Source of the DNA: Deltaproteobacteria bacterium CG11_big_fil_rev_8_21_14_0_20_47_16
GTDB taxonomy: Bacteria; UBA10199; GCA-002796325; 1-14-0-20-47-16
NCBI GenBank assembly: GCA_002796325.1
Contig: PCXA01000007.1
Coordinates: 62,001-126,000 of the forward strand
Direction of reading: 5' to 3'
DNA length: 64,000 nt
Shown here: positions 38,131 through 47,929 of the stretch, piece by piece
Layout: the number at the start of each line of letters is the position of its first letter
How positions within the stretch are numbered: position 1 is the first letter of the stretch
Position numbers and translations under genes: made by a program
Notes under the pieces: model-generated
Told to the model about the DNA's origin: nothing
Seen by the model: only the letters and a program-made list of their open reading frames with translations
Databases searched by the model: none

Positions 38131-40455
38131 ATGACCTCTCTCAAAAATATATCCATTACATGGTGTTGTTTGCTTACCCTCGCTGCATGTGGTGCCAGTC
38201 CATCACTAACGGACACTTCCTCCCAGAATGTGGAAGGGGGCATTAGCAAAGGCCCTGCAGGCAAGGCGCCAACCAAGCTCGATCCCATGCTGAATCGCGC
38301 CATTGGTCAGTCTGAGACCGCACCGAGTTTGGGTGTCAGTAAAGCGCTCAACACCAAATCGGTGGGTGGTGAAACGCAAATTGACTGCATAATTCGCGCG
38401 TCAGACGTGGCCGTCGTGCGTGACTTTATTAACGCCAATGGCGGTGTGGTGCGAACTGTTGCGGGTGAAATCATGACGGCATGGGTACCCAGAAGTCTTC
38501 TGGTCGACCTTAATGCCATGCCCGAAACCATTTATATCGAAGCCTCCAAACCCCTTTCCTACAAGTTGGGTGACAGTAATTCGACTTACAATTTACAGAA
38601 TGCGCGCATTATCACGCAAGATAATGTGGTTGAAGACGGATCGGGGAGTGGTTTGGGTGGTACAGCGTATACGGGTAGCGGTGTCTATATTGGTATCGTG
38701 GATTCGGGTATTCAATGTAACAATGCTGATTTTTATGATGCCGATGGTAATACCCGCATCGTTACTTATTGGGACCAATCCATTAACGGTAGTGGTGTTT
38801 CTGAAATTATAGGCAGTGGTGGTGTGGAATATACCACCGAAGAAATCCAGGATGGCACTTGCACCGCATCGCCCGATAGCAGCTCGGAAGGGCATGGTAC
38901 TCACGTCGCTGGCATCACAGCCAGCAAGAATGCCACATACACGGGCATGGCACCGGCTGCATCACTGGTTGTGGTGCTGCAATCATCGACCGATGCCGAT
39001 AGTAGCGGTACATTTTCTTCCTCGGTGATTGATGCGGTTAATTATATTTTCCGCAAGGCCCAGCAGGTTAAAAAGCCAGCAGTGGTGAATATTTCACTCG
39101 GCACATCATTGGGCGCGCATGATGATACATCCAATTTGGAAAAGGGATTGAATGCCTTGCTTTCGGGTACCGAAGGTCGTGCCATTGTGAATGCACAAGG
39201 TAATGAAAATCTACCCACATCCGATTCAGGCTATGCCACGTTTGGGGGAATTCATGCGTTGATCAGCGCCACCAGTGGCAGTCCGATTGCCTATGAAATG
39301 GCTGTACGTAGTTCATCATCCGTTATTGCTTATGGTGGTGCTGTTGCAAATGTGTGGTTAACAGCGGGTGGTACATGCACTATTCAAGTGCGGGCATTTT
39401 CCGGTTCGGGCAAAACGACAGCTGCAGTTTCAACCGACGCAGTTTCTCCAGGGGGGTCATCAACAGTCAGCGGTAGTGGCATCACAATTGATTTGGATTT
39501 TACCGATAGTGCCAATGCCAACAATGGCAAGCAGCAGGCATTGGTTACAATCACGCGTACCAGTTCTAGCGTTTCATCCAGTATTCTCTCGTCATTTACA
39601 TATGATTTGATTTTTAGCGGAACCTGTAGCGGTCATGCATGGCTATACCCCGATCAGACATCGTTACTTGATTTTACCAAGGATTTGAATGGCACAAGCA
39701 ATAGCACCTACGGCTATACTTATGTTGCGGGTGACAGTAATTATACTGTGACGATTCCTGCAACAGCATCCAGTGTGATTGCGACAGGGTCGTTTATGGG
39801 ACGTCAATATTGGACGAACATCAATGGTACAACGGTGGATAATGAAAGCACGTCACCCACTTGTGGTACGGGCTATGGTGGTACTGCGAGTGACATTTCG
39901 CTCTTTAGCAGTATTGGCCCAACGGCCGATGGACGCACCAAGCCGGATATTACCGCACCTGGTGAGCCCATTATTTCAACAATGGCCAGTACAGTCACTA
40001 CGTCTGGTGTACCCACTGCGTGTCGCGCCGATACAACCCATCACACATTGTGGGGAACATCCATGTCATCGCCCGCCGTTGCAGGTATTGTAGCGCTTAT
40101 GTTGGAGCGAAATGGATGCCTTACTAATAGCCAAATTAAAACGCTGCTGGCCAATAATGCGTCAACGGACAGTTTTACGGGAACGAGTTTGCCGGATAAT
40201 ACCTGGGGCAATGGTAAGGTCAATGCGCTTGCGGCGGTGGTTGCAACAACCGCCAGCTCATGTATACCTGACAATACGGGTGAAGATGGCGCAGGAACAA
40301 CGGCAGGTGGTACAACCTCTTCAAGTACAGGTGGGAGTAGTTGTTCACTGATTCGTAGCAACAAAAGTCATGTAATAAACACAGCAGCAGGATTGTTGTT
40401 TTTAACATTAGTTGGGGGGGTTGTAAGGAGACGATATGGAAGAAAATCTGCTTGA
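38131..40455 (+). CDS. Subtilisin-like (S8) serine protease lipoprotein with C-terminal Cys-TM-Arg tail
   Basis: Lipobox LTLAACGAS; catalytic VDSGI, GHGTHVAGI, GTSMSSPAVAG; tail GGSSCSLIRSNKSHVINTAAGLLFLTLVGGVVRRRYGRKSA. Confidence 0.92.
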   Translation: MTSLKNISITWCCLLTLAACGASPSLTDTSSQNVEGGISKGPAGKAPTKLDPMLNRAIGQSETAPSLGVSKALNTKSVGGETQIDCIIRASDVAVVRDFINANGGVVRTVAGEIMTAWVPRSLLVDLNAMPETIYIEASKPLSYKLGDSNSTYNLQNARIITQDNVVEDGSGSGLGGTAYTGSGVYIGIVDSGIQCNNADFYDADGNTRIVTYWDQSINGSGVSEIIGSGGVEYTTEEIQDGTCTASPDSSSEGHGTHVAGITASKNATYTGMAPAASLVVVLQSSTDADSSGTFSSSVIDAVNYIFRKAQQVKKPAVVNISLGTSLGAHDDTSNLEKGLNALLSGTEGRAIVNAQGNENLPTSDSGYATFGGIHALISATSGSPIAYEMAVRSSSSVIAYGGAVANVWLTAGGTCTIQVRAFSGSGKTTAAVSTDAVSPGGSSTVSGSGITIDLDFTDSANANNGKQQALVTITRTSSSVSSSILSSFTYDLIFSGTCSGHAWLYPDQTSLLDFTKDLNGTSNSTYGYTYVAGDSNYTVTIPATASSVIATGSFMGRQYWTNINGTTVDNESTSPTCGTGYGGTASDISLFSSIGPTADGRTKPDITAPGEPIISTMASTVTTSGVPTACRADTTHHTLWGTSMSSPAVAGIVALMLERNGCLTNSQIKTLLANNASTDSFTGTSLPDNTWGNGKVNALAAVVATTASSCIPDNTGEDGAGTTAGGTTSSSTGGSSCSLIRSNKSHVINTAAGLLFLTLVGGVVRRRYGRKSA

Positions 40456-40681
40456 ACGTTATTGGCACAAAGTTGTGCCAGTTCTTAGTAATAAATATCC
40501 CAGAGTGCCTCAGGATTTGTGGCAGACAGTATATGGGCAATACGATGGTGTGGTGCGATTGATTCGTGAAACCTATGCGTTGGGTCGTGCAGATATCATT
40601 TTTGAGGGGGAAATTCGTGATTTGCTCAACCGCATTTGTTGGGAAGGTGATGCAGAAGATCAGGCACGGGGGACGGCTTAA
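40436..40681 (+). CDS. Small conserved-looking protein (81 aa), overlaps both neighbours
   Basis: RBS AAGGAGACGAT then ATG; overlaps the protease 3' end and the next gene's start. Confidence 0.6.
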   Translation: MEENLLERYWHKVVPVLSNKYPRVPQDLWQTVYGQYDGVVRLIRETYALGRADIIFEGEIRDLLNRICWEGDAEDQARGTA

Positions 40682-42269
40682 GGGCGTTGTACTTTTTTTA
40701 GCGATCATCCTGTATGCTCCTGCTATTGTTGCCTCCAGTTCAGATATGAGCCTCTTTCAGCAGGGGTATCAATACTGGCAAAAGAAGGACGCGCTGAAAG
40801 CCTATTCCCTTTTTGAACAAATTCATCACCCAATCCCTCCCATTGATGATTTGCGTCTGTATGCAACCGGTGTGACTGCTTTGGAGTCCGATCGATTGCA
40901 ACACGGCACAACGATCTTGCAAGAGCTCATTTCAACGTATCCCAACTCTCCGTGGCGCACAGCTGCCGAACAAAGGCTGACACTCTTAAAAAAAATCCCA
41001 GAAAGAAGTGCTATTGTCTCTGAGTCTGCACGCATGCGGCTTGCCGAAACATATCTTAAAAGCAATCAGCCCGCAGAAGCGGTCAAGGTACTGGAACCGC
41101 TGGTGCATATGTCTGCCCATGGCGTCAGTGGAGCGACGGATGTTATGGATTTGTTGGGTACAGCAACATTTCGTGCCAGAGAGTATTCCAAAGCAGCTGT
41201 TATCATAGAAGAACTCCTCAAGCGACGGGGTGGCAATGACGTCAAACTCATGGTGTCATTGGCATCCGCGTATGCCCGTAGCGATCAATTCGACAAAGCG
41301 ATTGCCATGCAGCGGCGATTGACCCAAGTGCCTACCGAGGCCAAGAGAGCGTTGTATAAAATTGTGTTTTTGGAATTTGATCGTATGAACGACCGCGCCA
41401 CAATTGCAACGGCCAAAGAGTATATGCACACATATGCTACAAGCCGTGATTGCGACGAGGTAATCTGGATGATGGCATGGTCATATTTCCGTCTCAAAGA
41501 ATGGGCCTCTGCAATTTCTGCATTTGAAGACTATCGTAATATGGTGCGGTCCCAATCTGAAAAAAGTCGTGCATCCTATTGGATGGCGCGCAGTTTTGCT
41601 GCCAAGGGAGATAAATCAGCAGCAGCATCCTTGTTTTCAGAAATCGCTCGACATGATTCGGGCGACTATTATGGGTATTTGGCATCTGCGCGCCTCCATC
41701 ATAAGTCACTCTCTTGGCGCTTAATACCCATTGCACGCCCGATGCACATTGAATTTGGAACCCCGGGTAGTGCTGCCCATGTGCTATCCAAAATGGGATT
41801 TTATGAACTCATGCCAGTTGTGGGCGAAACGGATGCCTATCGTGATTATGTTGAAGGGGTTGCACCTATTTGGGGATTAACGCCAGCATTGGTGCTTTCA
41901 CTGATCTATGTTGAATCGCATTTTCGTCCTGAAGTGGTATCCAATGCGGGCGCTGTTGGATTGATGCAGCTTATTTTTCCAACGGCATTAAAGTTGGCTA
42001 GTGATTTAAATTTGGAAAATGTCTTCGAAAGAAACGACCTTAGAAATCCCGTATGGAATGTGATGTTGGGGATGAGTTATTTAAGGCAATTATCAAAGCA
42101 GTTTTCTGGACAATTGGTTCCCATGATTGCCAGCTATAATGCAGGAGAAGATGCTGTCGTGCGATGGATAAAATCGCATTCTATAGTTGACCCTGAAACA
42201 TTTGTTGAAGAAATCCCCTATGATGAAACCCGTGCCTATGTCAAAAAAATCCTGCCTAGTATTTGGTAA
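40650..42269 (+). CDS. Soluble-type lytic murein transglycosylase with TPR region
   Basis: SLIYVESHFRPEVVSNAGAVGLMQLIFPTA, MIASYNAGEDAVVRWI; signal-like segment GVVLFLAIILYAPAIVASS; start placed at internal Met. Confidence 0.88.
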   Translation: MQKIRHGGRLKGVVLFLAIILYAPAIVASSSDMSLFQQGYQYWQKKDALKAYSLFEQIHHPIPPIDDLRLYATGVTALESDRLQHGTTILQELISTYPNSPWRTAAEQRLTLLKKIPERSAIVSESARMRLAETYLKSNQPAEAVKVLEPLVHMSAHGVSGATDVMDLLGTATFRAREYSKAAVIIEELLKRRGGNDVKLMVSLASAYARSDQFDKAIAMQRRLTQVPTEAKRALYKIVFLEFDRMNDRATIATAKEYMHTYATSRDCDEVIWMMAWSYFRLKEWASAISAFEDYRNMVRSQSEKSRASYWMARSFAAKGDKSAAASLFSEIARHDSGDYYGYLASARLHHKSLSWRLIPIARPMHIEFGTPGSAAHVLSKMGFYELMPVVGETDAYRDYVEGVAPIWGLTPALVLSLIYVESHFRPEVVSNAGAVGLMQLIFPTALKLASDLNLENVFERNDLRNPVWNVMLGMSYLRQLSKQFSGQLVPMIASYNAGEDAVVRWIKSHSIVDPETFVEEIPYDETRAYVKKILPSIW

Positions 42270-42322
42270 AATGACGCGCATCGTCTTGAGCCATCATTCA
42301 TTCTGAATTAGCTGTTATTCCC

Positions 42323-42952
42323 ATGAAGAAACTTTGGATAATCTGTGTAGCTCTTATTCTGCCAGCCATTGCCATTAGCTATGAACTTCGTCAGGTGGAT
42401 GTCATTTATGGTGTGGAAGCACAACTGTTGGGCACCCATTATTCCAGTATGAGCTGGTTGGGCTCTGGACCCATGCGCTATCAATGGGGCGATGGTGCTG
42501 GAGAGCTCATTAATAGTGATATTCCGGCCATGCGGCAACTGCTGCCGCTTACTGTCCCAGGCTATCAGCCAGTTGTTTTAGAACTGCATGGTAAATCAGA
42601 TTCGCGAGCCAAGGTTCAATTTGAGCGGAGCGATGTGGTGGTCACAGGTTTGGGTTTCGAAGTGCAGGCCGTTGAATTAGTATCTGCATTGAACCCTGCA
42701 ACCGCTGTTAGAAAGTCGGGTCGTCCCATGATTTCAATTCCATTTGATAACCTGCGATTAACCACAGGTGAAATTACAATTGATGGTAAAAAAATGCATG
42801 GCAAGTTGGATCCAGAAACCATGTCAGCAGAGCTGGTTTTTTTGACATTCGTTCCTAAAACCGGAAATCCTGATTTGGATGATGCAATTGCAGGAAAGTC
42901 AGTGGCGGGACGTGTTCGAATTTCACTTAAAAATCCGTACACCTCACGTTAA
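42323..42952 (+). CDS. Secreted hypothetical protein
   Basis: Signal peptide MKKLWIICVALILPAIAISYE; otherwise unrecognised. Confidence 0.6.
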   Translation: MKKLWIICVALILPAIAISYELRQVDVIYGVEAQLLGTHYSSMSWLGSGPMRYQWGDGAGELINSDIPAMRQLLPLTVPGYQPVVLELHGKSDSRAKVQFERSDVVVTGLGFEVQAVELVSALNPATAVRKSGRPMISIPFDNLRLTTGEITIDGKKMHGKLDPETMSAELVFLTFVPKTGNPDLDDAIAGKSVAGRVRISLKNPYTSR

Positions 42953-44106
42953 ACGCGGGCATGAGGATCAAAGAGTTTAGCGTGTTCATCCAATGCAAAT
43001 CGATCGGTCATTCCTGCAATGTAGTCAGCAATCTTGCGTTCCAGTGGGGAATCTTCCCGACCCAAAAATGCATCCGGTGGTAGAATCCGGGGATTACGTT
43101 GGTACGTACCAAATAAATCTTCAATAATGGTCTCGGCCTTGTGTGCCATGCGCTCTACCCGATAATGACGATACAAATTTTTGAACAAATAGCGCTTTAA
43201 TTCCATAAATTGCTCATGCATTCCCTGACTGAATCCAACAAGATTTTTTCCATCACGACGCACATCATCCAATGTTTTAATGCCATTGCTTTGAATGCGT
43301 GATTCGGTTTCTGTTTGAACATCTGCCACTAGCGCGTGAATGATACGCCGAATGGTTTGCACTTTAATGACTTTGGGATCGGCTTTAGGATGATCCCGCA
43401 CAACATCTTCACACGTTTTTTGCCAAATTTTGACAGCGGATAGTCCTTCAAAGCTCAACATTCCGGATTGTAGGCCGTCATCCAAGTCATGATTAGAATA
43501 AGCAATTTCATCGGCAAGATTAACGAGCTGCGCCTCGATAGTGGGGTGACCGTTAAATCGCATCGACTCAAAAGTGGGATGGTCATATTCACTGACATGT
43601 TTGGCAATGCCTTCGAGTACTTCGATTGTGAGATTAAGTCCGGGAAAGTCTGGATAGCGATGCTCTAATAGCGTCACAATGCGAAAGCTTTGGCGGTTGT
43701 GTTCAAAGCCGCCATGTTCCTTAAGCAGACGATTTAAAACCTCTTCACCAGAATGTCCAAATGGGGTGTGACCCAAGTCATGGGCAAGTGCAATGGCCTC
43801 ACTCAGATCTTCATTAAGACGCATGGTGCGTGCCATGCTGCGGGCAATTTGAGCCACTTCAAGGCTATGGGTGAGTCGTGTTCGGTAATAATCACCTTCG
43901 TGGTTCACAAAGACCTGGGTTTTGTATTCCAGGCGACGAAAGGCGCTGGAATGAATGATGCGATCCCGGTCACGCTGGTAGCATGTCCGAAATTTACATT
44001 CATTTTCAGGTACTTGGCGTCCATTTGAGGCGGTGGCGGATATGGCATAGGGAGCCAGGTGTTCATGCTCCCGGGACTCGGATTCCTGTCGACTTAACAT
44101 GGGCAA
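42949..44106 (-). CDS. dgt: Deoxyguanosinetriphosphate triphosphohydrolase-like HD protein
   Basis: RDRIIHSSAFRRLEYKTQVFVNHEGDYYRTRLTHSLEVAQIARS, LAHDLGHTPFGHSGE. Confidence 0.94.
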   Translation of the reverse strand: MPMLSRQESESREHEHLAPYAISATASNGRQVPENECKFRTCYQRDRDRIIHSSAFRRLEYKTQVFVNHEGDYYRTRLTHSLEVAQIARSMARTMRLNEDLSEAIALAHDLGHTPFGHSGEEVLNRLLKEHGGFEHNRQSFRIVTLLEHRYPDFPGLNLTIEVLEGIAKHVSEYDHPTFESMRFNGHPTIEAQLVNLADEIAYSNHDLDDGLQSGMLSFEGLSAVKIWQKTCEDVVRDHPKADPKVIKVQTIRRIIHALVADVQTETESRIQSNGIKTLDDVRRDGKNLVGFSQGMHEQFMELKRYLFKNLYRHYRVERMAHKAETIIEDLFGTYQRNPRILPPDAFLGREDSPLERKIADYIAGMTDRFALDEHAKLFDPHARV

Positions 44107-44109
44107 ATC

Positions 44110-44430
44110 TTACATCACAATTGTGCTATTGGGCAACCAGGATTGACAGAGTTTCAGATAGCCGGTGGCAGGGTGGGTTTCGGGTTTGACTGCTGCCACT
44201 TCATCATCGTCAATTAAGTGAAATGTCACATCCAGATATTTGTTGGCATTACTAATAATTTGAATGGCTTGGTAGACATGCTTATCTGTTGTGAGCGGCG
44301 AAATATTAAAATGTAGCTTTGGCATCTTGCCTTGTGTCACAGCAGAATTGATCTGATGTGTGAAAACCATTTTATCAGTATCTGTCTGGAGGCAGTCGGG
44401 CAATGTGAATGTTAATTTTTCATGTTCCAT
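44110..44430 (-). CDS. Hypothetical protein
   Basis: Intact ORF in minus-strand block; start at MEHEKLTF; no family recognised. Confidence 0.45.
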   Translation of the reverse strand: MEHEKLTFTLPDCLQTDTDKMVFTHQINSAVTQGKMPKLHFNISPLTTDKHVYQAIQIISNANKYLDVTFHLIDDDEVAAVKPETHPATGYLKLCQSWLPNSTIVM

Positions 44431-44488
44431 ACATCTGAGATACCACATGGTAAAATTATCTGCCAAGTGTTTTTAGTGCTGACGTGCG

Positions 44489-45046
44489 TCAAGGAATGGG
44501 TTTGACTTTGCAACTTGCAATAAAAATATCGTGACATTCTTGTGAATAGCGACGCAACACATCAAGTGCAAACGGCATTGCAGAAATTTTGTAATCATCA
44601 AGTCCGCGCGTTTTGACGGGCGTGTTTTGTGAATCAATGTTGATGGCGGTGTGAATGCAGGTGGATTGTGGGCTTGCAGCCGCTATAGAAACTGTTAGTT
44701 TGGCATCCCCATCAAACAAATCATCTCCGCTGCGCAAAACCTTGCATTCAGGTTTAATTTTTTGAAGTGCTGCATGGATACTGCTGACAAGTAGTCGTTG
44801 ATGCGCGATCCCTTCGCGAAGTGGCATATGAAAATGTTCTGCAATAAAGTGAAGCATGTTGTTGCTTTTGATCCATGATGCAGTTGCAATATCTTCCTGA
44901 TCCACCATGTGGGCAGCACCCACTTCTGCAGCACCACAGAATGCAATCACACCATCACCCATGTGGCCCGTTGTTTCCAAAATAAATTGGCTACGCAGTT
45001 GTGCGCCGTCATATTTCTGTGATGTGGGTAAGAAGTGAAAATACAT
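44489..45046 (-). CDS. DUF366 family protein
   Basis: YDGAQLRSQFILETTGHMGDGVIAFCGAAEV..HMVDQEDI, RSGDDLFDGDAKLTVSIAAASPQSTCIHTAINI pattern recalled for DUF366. Confidence 0.72.
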   Translation of the reverse strand: MYFHFLPTSQKYDGAQLRSQFILETTGHMGDGVIAFCGAAEVGAAHMVDQEDIATASWIKSNNMLHFIAEHFHMPLREGIAHQRLLVSSIHAALQKIKPECKVLRSGDDLFDGDAKLTVSIAAASPQSTCIHTAINIDSQNTPVKTRGLDDYKISAMPFALDVLRRYSQECHDIFIASCKVKPIP

Positions 45047-45697
45047 TTATAACCCCGTTGCCCGTATGAAGCGTAAGCAGGATTCGCATTTTCGACACCA
45101 GCTGTCTCCGGCTTCATAACATGGCCACAGCGTGTTTAATGGAACAGCGTTCTCTTTGGCCCATGTTGCAATTTCAGATTTGACCATACCCTGAGTGGGG
45201 CTGATCAGCGAAACGCGATCCATTGTTGAAAAACGAAGAGCCGTGTTGGCGGCGTTCACATATGCGGGGCTATTATCAGGAAATGTGACGGCCTCTTCAC
45301 GATTAAATCCCGTAACAATCCATTGAATACCATTGGCCTCTGCAATAGCAGCAGCAATATTTAAGAAGACACCGTTGCGATTGGGCACCCAAACTTTAGA
45401 AGCACTTTCGATGGTGTCGGAAAGTGAATCAAGTTGTGTGACATTCAGATGCGGCATGCTGTGCTGGGTTTTGTTTAAAGCGGACTGACTGACGGTGCCG
45501 AGCCAGGGAATTTCAATCAGTTGATGGGGGATGTCCCATTGCGCACAAATTTTTTGGGCCGTGGCAATTTCACGTGGGGCTGCGCGTTGTCCGTAATCAA
45601 ATGTGAGTGCAAGTCGAACAGGCATGGACTGGCGTACCATTGCGGTTGCCACCACTGAATCGAGCCCCCCCGATAAGAGTATGAGACAGCTGTCCAT
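45047..45697 (-). CDS. queC: 7-cyano-7-deazaguanine synthase QueC
   Basis: ILLSGGLDSVVA PP-loop, FDYGQRAAPRE, C-terminal Zn Cys cluster CYEAGDSWCRKCESCLRF. Confidence 0.95.
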   Translation of the reverse strand: MDSCLILLSGGLDSVVATAMVRQSMPVRLALTFDYGQRAAPREIATAQKICAQWDIPHQLIEIPWLGTVSQSALNKTQHSMPHLNVTQLDSLSDTIESASKVWVPNRNGVFLNIAAAIAEANGIQWIVTGFNREEAVTFPDNSPAYVNAANTALRFSTMDRVSLISPTQGMVKSEIATWAKENAVPLNTLWPCYEAGDSWCRKCESCLRFIRATGL

Positions 45698-45709
45698 GAC
45701 GTAATGATA

Positions 45710-46174
45710 CTAACTGCGTGCGCGTGGACGTGTGTGAGAAACTTTTTTCTCAAGCTGATTGAGTCTCTTTTGCAATGAGCTCAGCTCTTTATGTGACGGG
45801 ATATTCAAGAACGACAAAATTTCATTCTTGGTGCCACGGGCAGCATCAATCACACGAGAAATCAGTTCACTCTGATTCAGGCGAGACACAATGGAATCAA
45901 GGTGGTCTTTGGCGTCTTTTACAATCTCATCGTGATTACTGAAGATATTGGAATCGCTGATTTTGTTGAGGATTTCAGCCGACAGGTGGTTAACCTCGCG
46001 AATCAAGCGATGACGTTGTTGGCTGGCAAAGTCGAACCAGTCCTGAGCGGGAAGTTTTGAAAGGAAGTTTCCCAGGCCTGATGCGGCATAACCATTTGAT
46101 TTTTTATGGGCTTTCTTCTTTGTTTTGGGAGTTTTACGAGCTGTTTTCCGGGTTACTTTTTTATGTTTTGCCAT
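45710..46174 (-). CDS. Small basic protein, Lys-rich N-terminal tail plus phasin-like coiled coil
   Basis: MAKHKKVTRKTARKTPKTKKKAHKK tail; FLNIPSHKELSSLQKRLNQLEKKV. Confidence 0.55.
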   Translation of the reverse strand: MAKHKKVTRKTARKTPKTKKKAHKKSNGYAASGLGNFLSKLPAQDWFDFASQQRHRLIREVNHLSAEILNKISDSNIFSNHDEIVKDAKDHLDSIVSRLNQSELISRVIDAARGTKNEILSFLNIPSHKELSSLQKRLNQLEKKVSHTRPRARS

Positions 46175-46225
46175 GGTGAGCTCCTTTTCTGTTTTTAGAA
46201 GCGTAACACCGTAAGCGGGTATTGT

Positions 46226-47929
46226 CTATAACCAGTCTAATTTTGGGTCCAGATCTAACAGACGTAGTTGTAGCCGGGTTTCACCTTGCCATGTATTGAG
46301 TTCAGGCACCCCAATGACGTGCTGCATGGCGGTTTGCGCAGCAGGATGCTCCCAAAGGCCGAATCCGATGGCATCTACAGTAACCAGGTTGTTGCCCATG
46401 CGGAGTTTGAGATGGTTGGCCCCCACCAGGCGACGGCTATGAATAGTCAAAGGTCGCACGGTGAGTACAGGTTCAGGATTGCCGACACCAAATGGAGCAA
46501 GGCGTTTTAAGTCGCGACCCAGTTGGGAAGTCAGCTCAGTGGCATCAACAATGGCGTCCACGGGTCGTTGCGATGTTGTACGTGTTGCCATGTAACGAGA
46601 TGCTGCCTCTGAAAATGCGTTTTGAAATTGAGGCCACTGTTCAGGTGTCACGGTAACGCCAGCGGCTTGATCGTGCCCACCAAATGCCGTGAGATGACCC
46701 GCACAATCTTCCAAAATTTTGAGAACTGAGATGCCGCTGATCCCACGGGCAGAGCCTTTTCCGATACCATGCTCAAAACTTACAACAACAGCCGGCTTGT
46801 CATGCAGACGTGCCAGCCGCCCTGCAATGATTCCAACGACACCAATGGCATAGTCGCTGCTGCCGATTGCGATCCCAGAACTGCTGTCAATGCTGAGTTT
46901 CATATCAGGAGTATCGAGGGATCTTAAAATTTTTTGTTCTGCGGCTTGTCGTGCCGTATTGAGGCAATCTAATTGTTCTGCGGCCTCTGCAGCACGAACG
47001 ACATCATCTTCATATAAACAATTAAATGCAATTTGAGCGTCATCCATGCGGCCTGCTGCATTCAATCGCGGTGAAATGCGGTACGCAATGCTTTCGCTAT
47101 CTATAGTTGCAGGATCAATATTGGCCAATCGCATCAGGACAGCGAGTCCGGTTCCTGGGGAAGTGGCCAGGCTACGTAGTCCTGCTTTAACTAGGATGCG
47201 ATTTTCGCCTGTCAGCGGCATGACATCCGCAACGGTCGCAATGGCAACATAGGTGAGATATGGCATCAAGTTGGGTTGTTGATCGGCAAAGAAACCAGAA
47301 TCACGCAGGGCTTTGCGCAAGGCCATCAGCATTTTAAATGCAACACCAGTCCCACACAGTTCTGGATACGGATAGGTACTGTCTGGGCGGTGGGGATTCA
47401 CAACCGCAATCGCAGGGGGCAATGAGTCAGGGCAGTGGTGGTGATCAGTAATAATCACATCGATGCCAGCATCTTGTGCAGCTTTGACGGCATCAGCTGC
47501 TGAGGTGCCATTGTCGATTGTAATCAGCAAGCCGTTGCGTTCAGTCATTAATTTTTTCACAGCTGCAACGGATAATCCATATCCATCCCGTACTCGGTGC
47601 GGCAGAACACTGTGTACTTGGATGCCAATGTCGCGAAAGAATCGAGCGACCATTGCAGTGCCACACACACCATCGGTATCGTAGTCACCAAATAGTGTAA
47701 TAGGTTCGCCAGATTGAATTGCGCGCAAAATGCGCTCAATGGCAATCCTCATATCTGGTAGTAAATACGGATCGTGCAATGATGTGATGGGCGTGTCTAA
47801 AAATAGTTGTGCCTTATCAATCGTGGTGATGCCACGGTTGATAAGGACACGTGCTGCAATGGGATGTATTTTAAGTGCTGCTGCAAACGCAGCAATATCA
47901 ATGTCTGGAGATGGTGGCGCTGCCCACAT
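46226..47929 (-). CDS. recJ: Single-stranded-DNA-specific exonuclease RecJ
   Basis: ITLFGDYDTDGVCGTAM (DHH family), ITDHHHCPD, GFGGHDQAAG-like AFGGHDQAAGVTV. Confidence 0.95.
   Translation of the reverse strand: MWAAPPSPDIDIAAFAAALKIHPIAARVLINRGITTIDKAQLFLDTPITSLHDPYLLPDMRIAIERILRAIQSGEPITLFGDYDTDGVCGTAMVARFFRDIGIQVHSVLPHRVRDGYGLSVAAVKKLMTERNGLLITIDNGTSAADAVKAAQDAGIDVIITDHHHCPDSLPPAIAVVNPHRPDSTYPYPELCGTGVAFKMLMALRKALRDSGFFADQQPNLMPYLTYVAIATVADVMPLTGENRILVKAGLRSLATSPGTGLAVLMRLANIDPATIDSESIAYRISPRLNAAGRMDDAQIAFNCLYEDDVVRAAEAAEQLDCLNTARQAAEQKILRSLDTPDMKLSIDSSSGIAIGSSDYAIGVVGIIAGRLARLHDKPAVVVSFEHGIGKGSARGISGISVLKILEDCAGHLTAFGGHDQAAGVTVTPEQWPQFQNAFSEAASRYMATRTTSQRPVDAIVDATELTSQLGRDLKRLAPFGVGNPEPVLTVRPLTIHSRRLVGANHLKLRMGNNLVTVDAIGFGLWEHPAAQTAMQHVIGVPELNTWQGETRLQLRLLDLDPKLDWL

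Noticed and set aside
38690-39050. GCCGAT strings inside coding sequence (for example in the S8 protease gene)
   Set aside because: No GCAAC-type box 11 nt upstream and located within genes; not counted as promoter motif copies
42949-44106. dGTPase as part of a phage-defence island
   Set aside because: Sits among housekeeping genes with no defence neighbours; ordinary Dgt motif set
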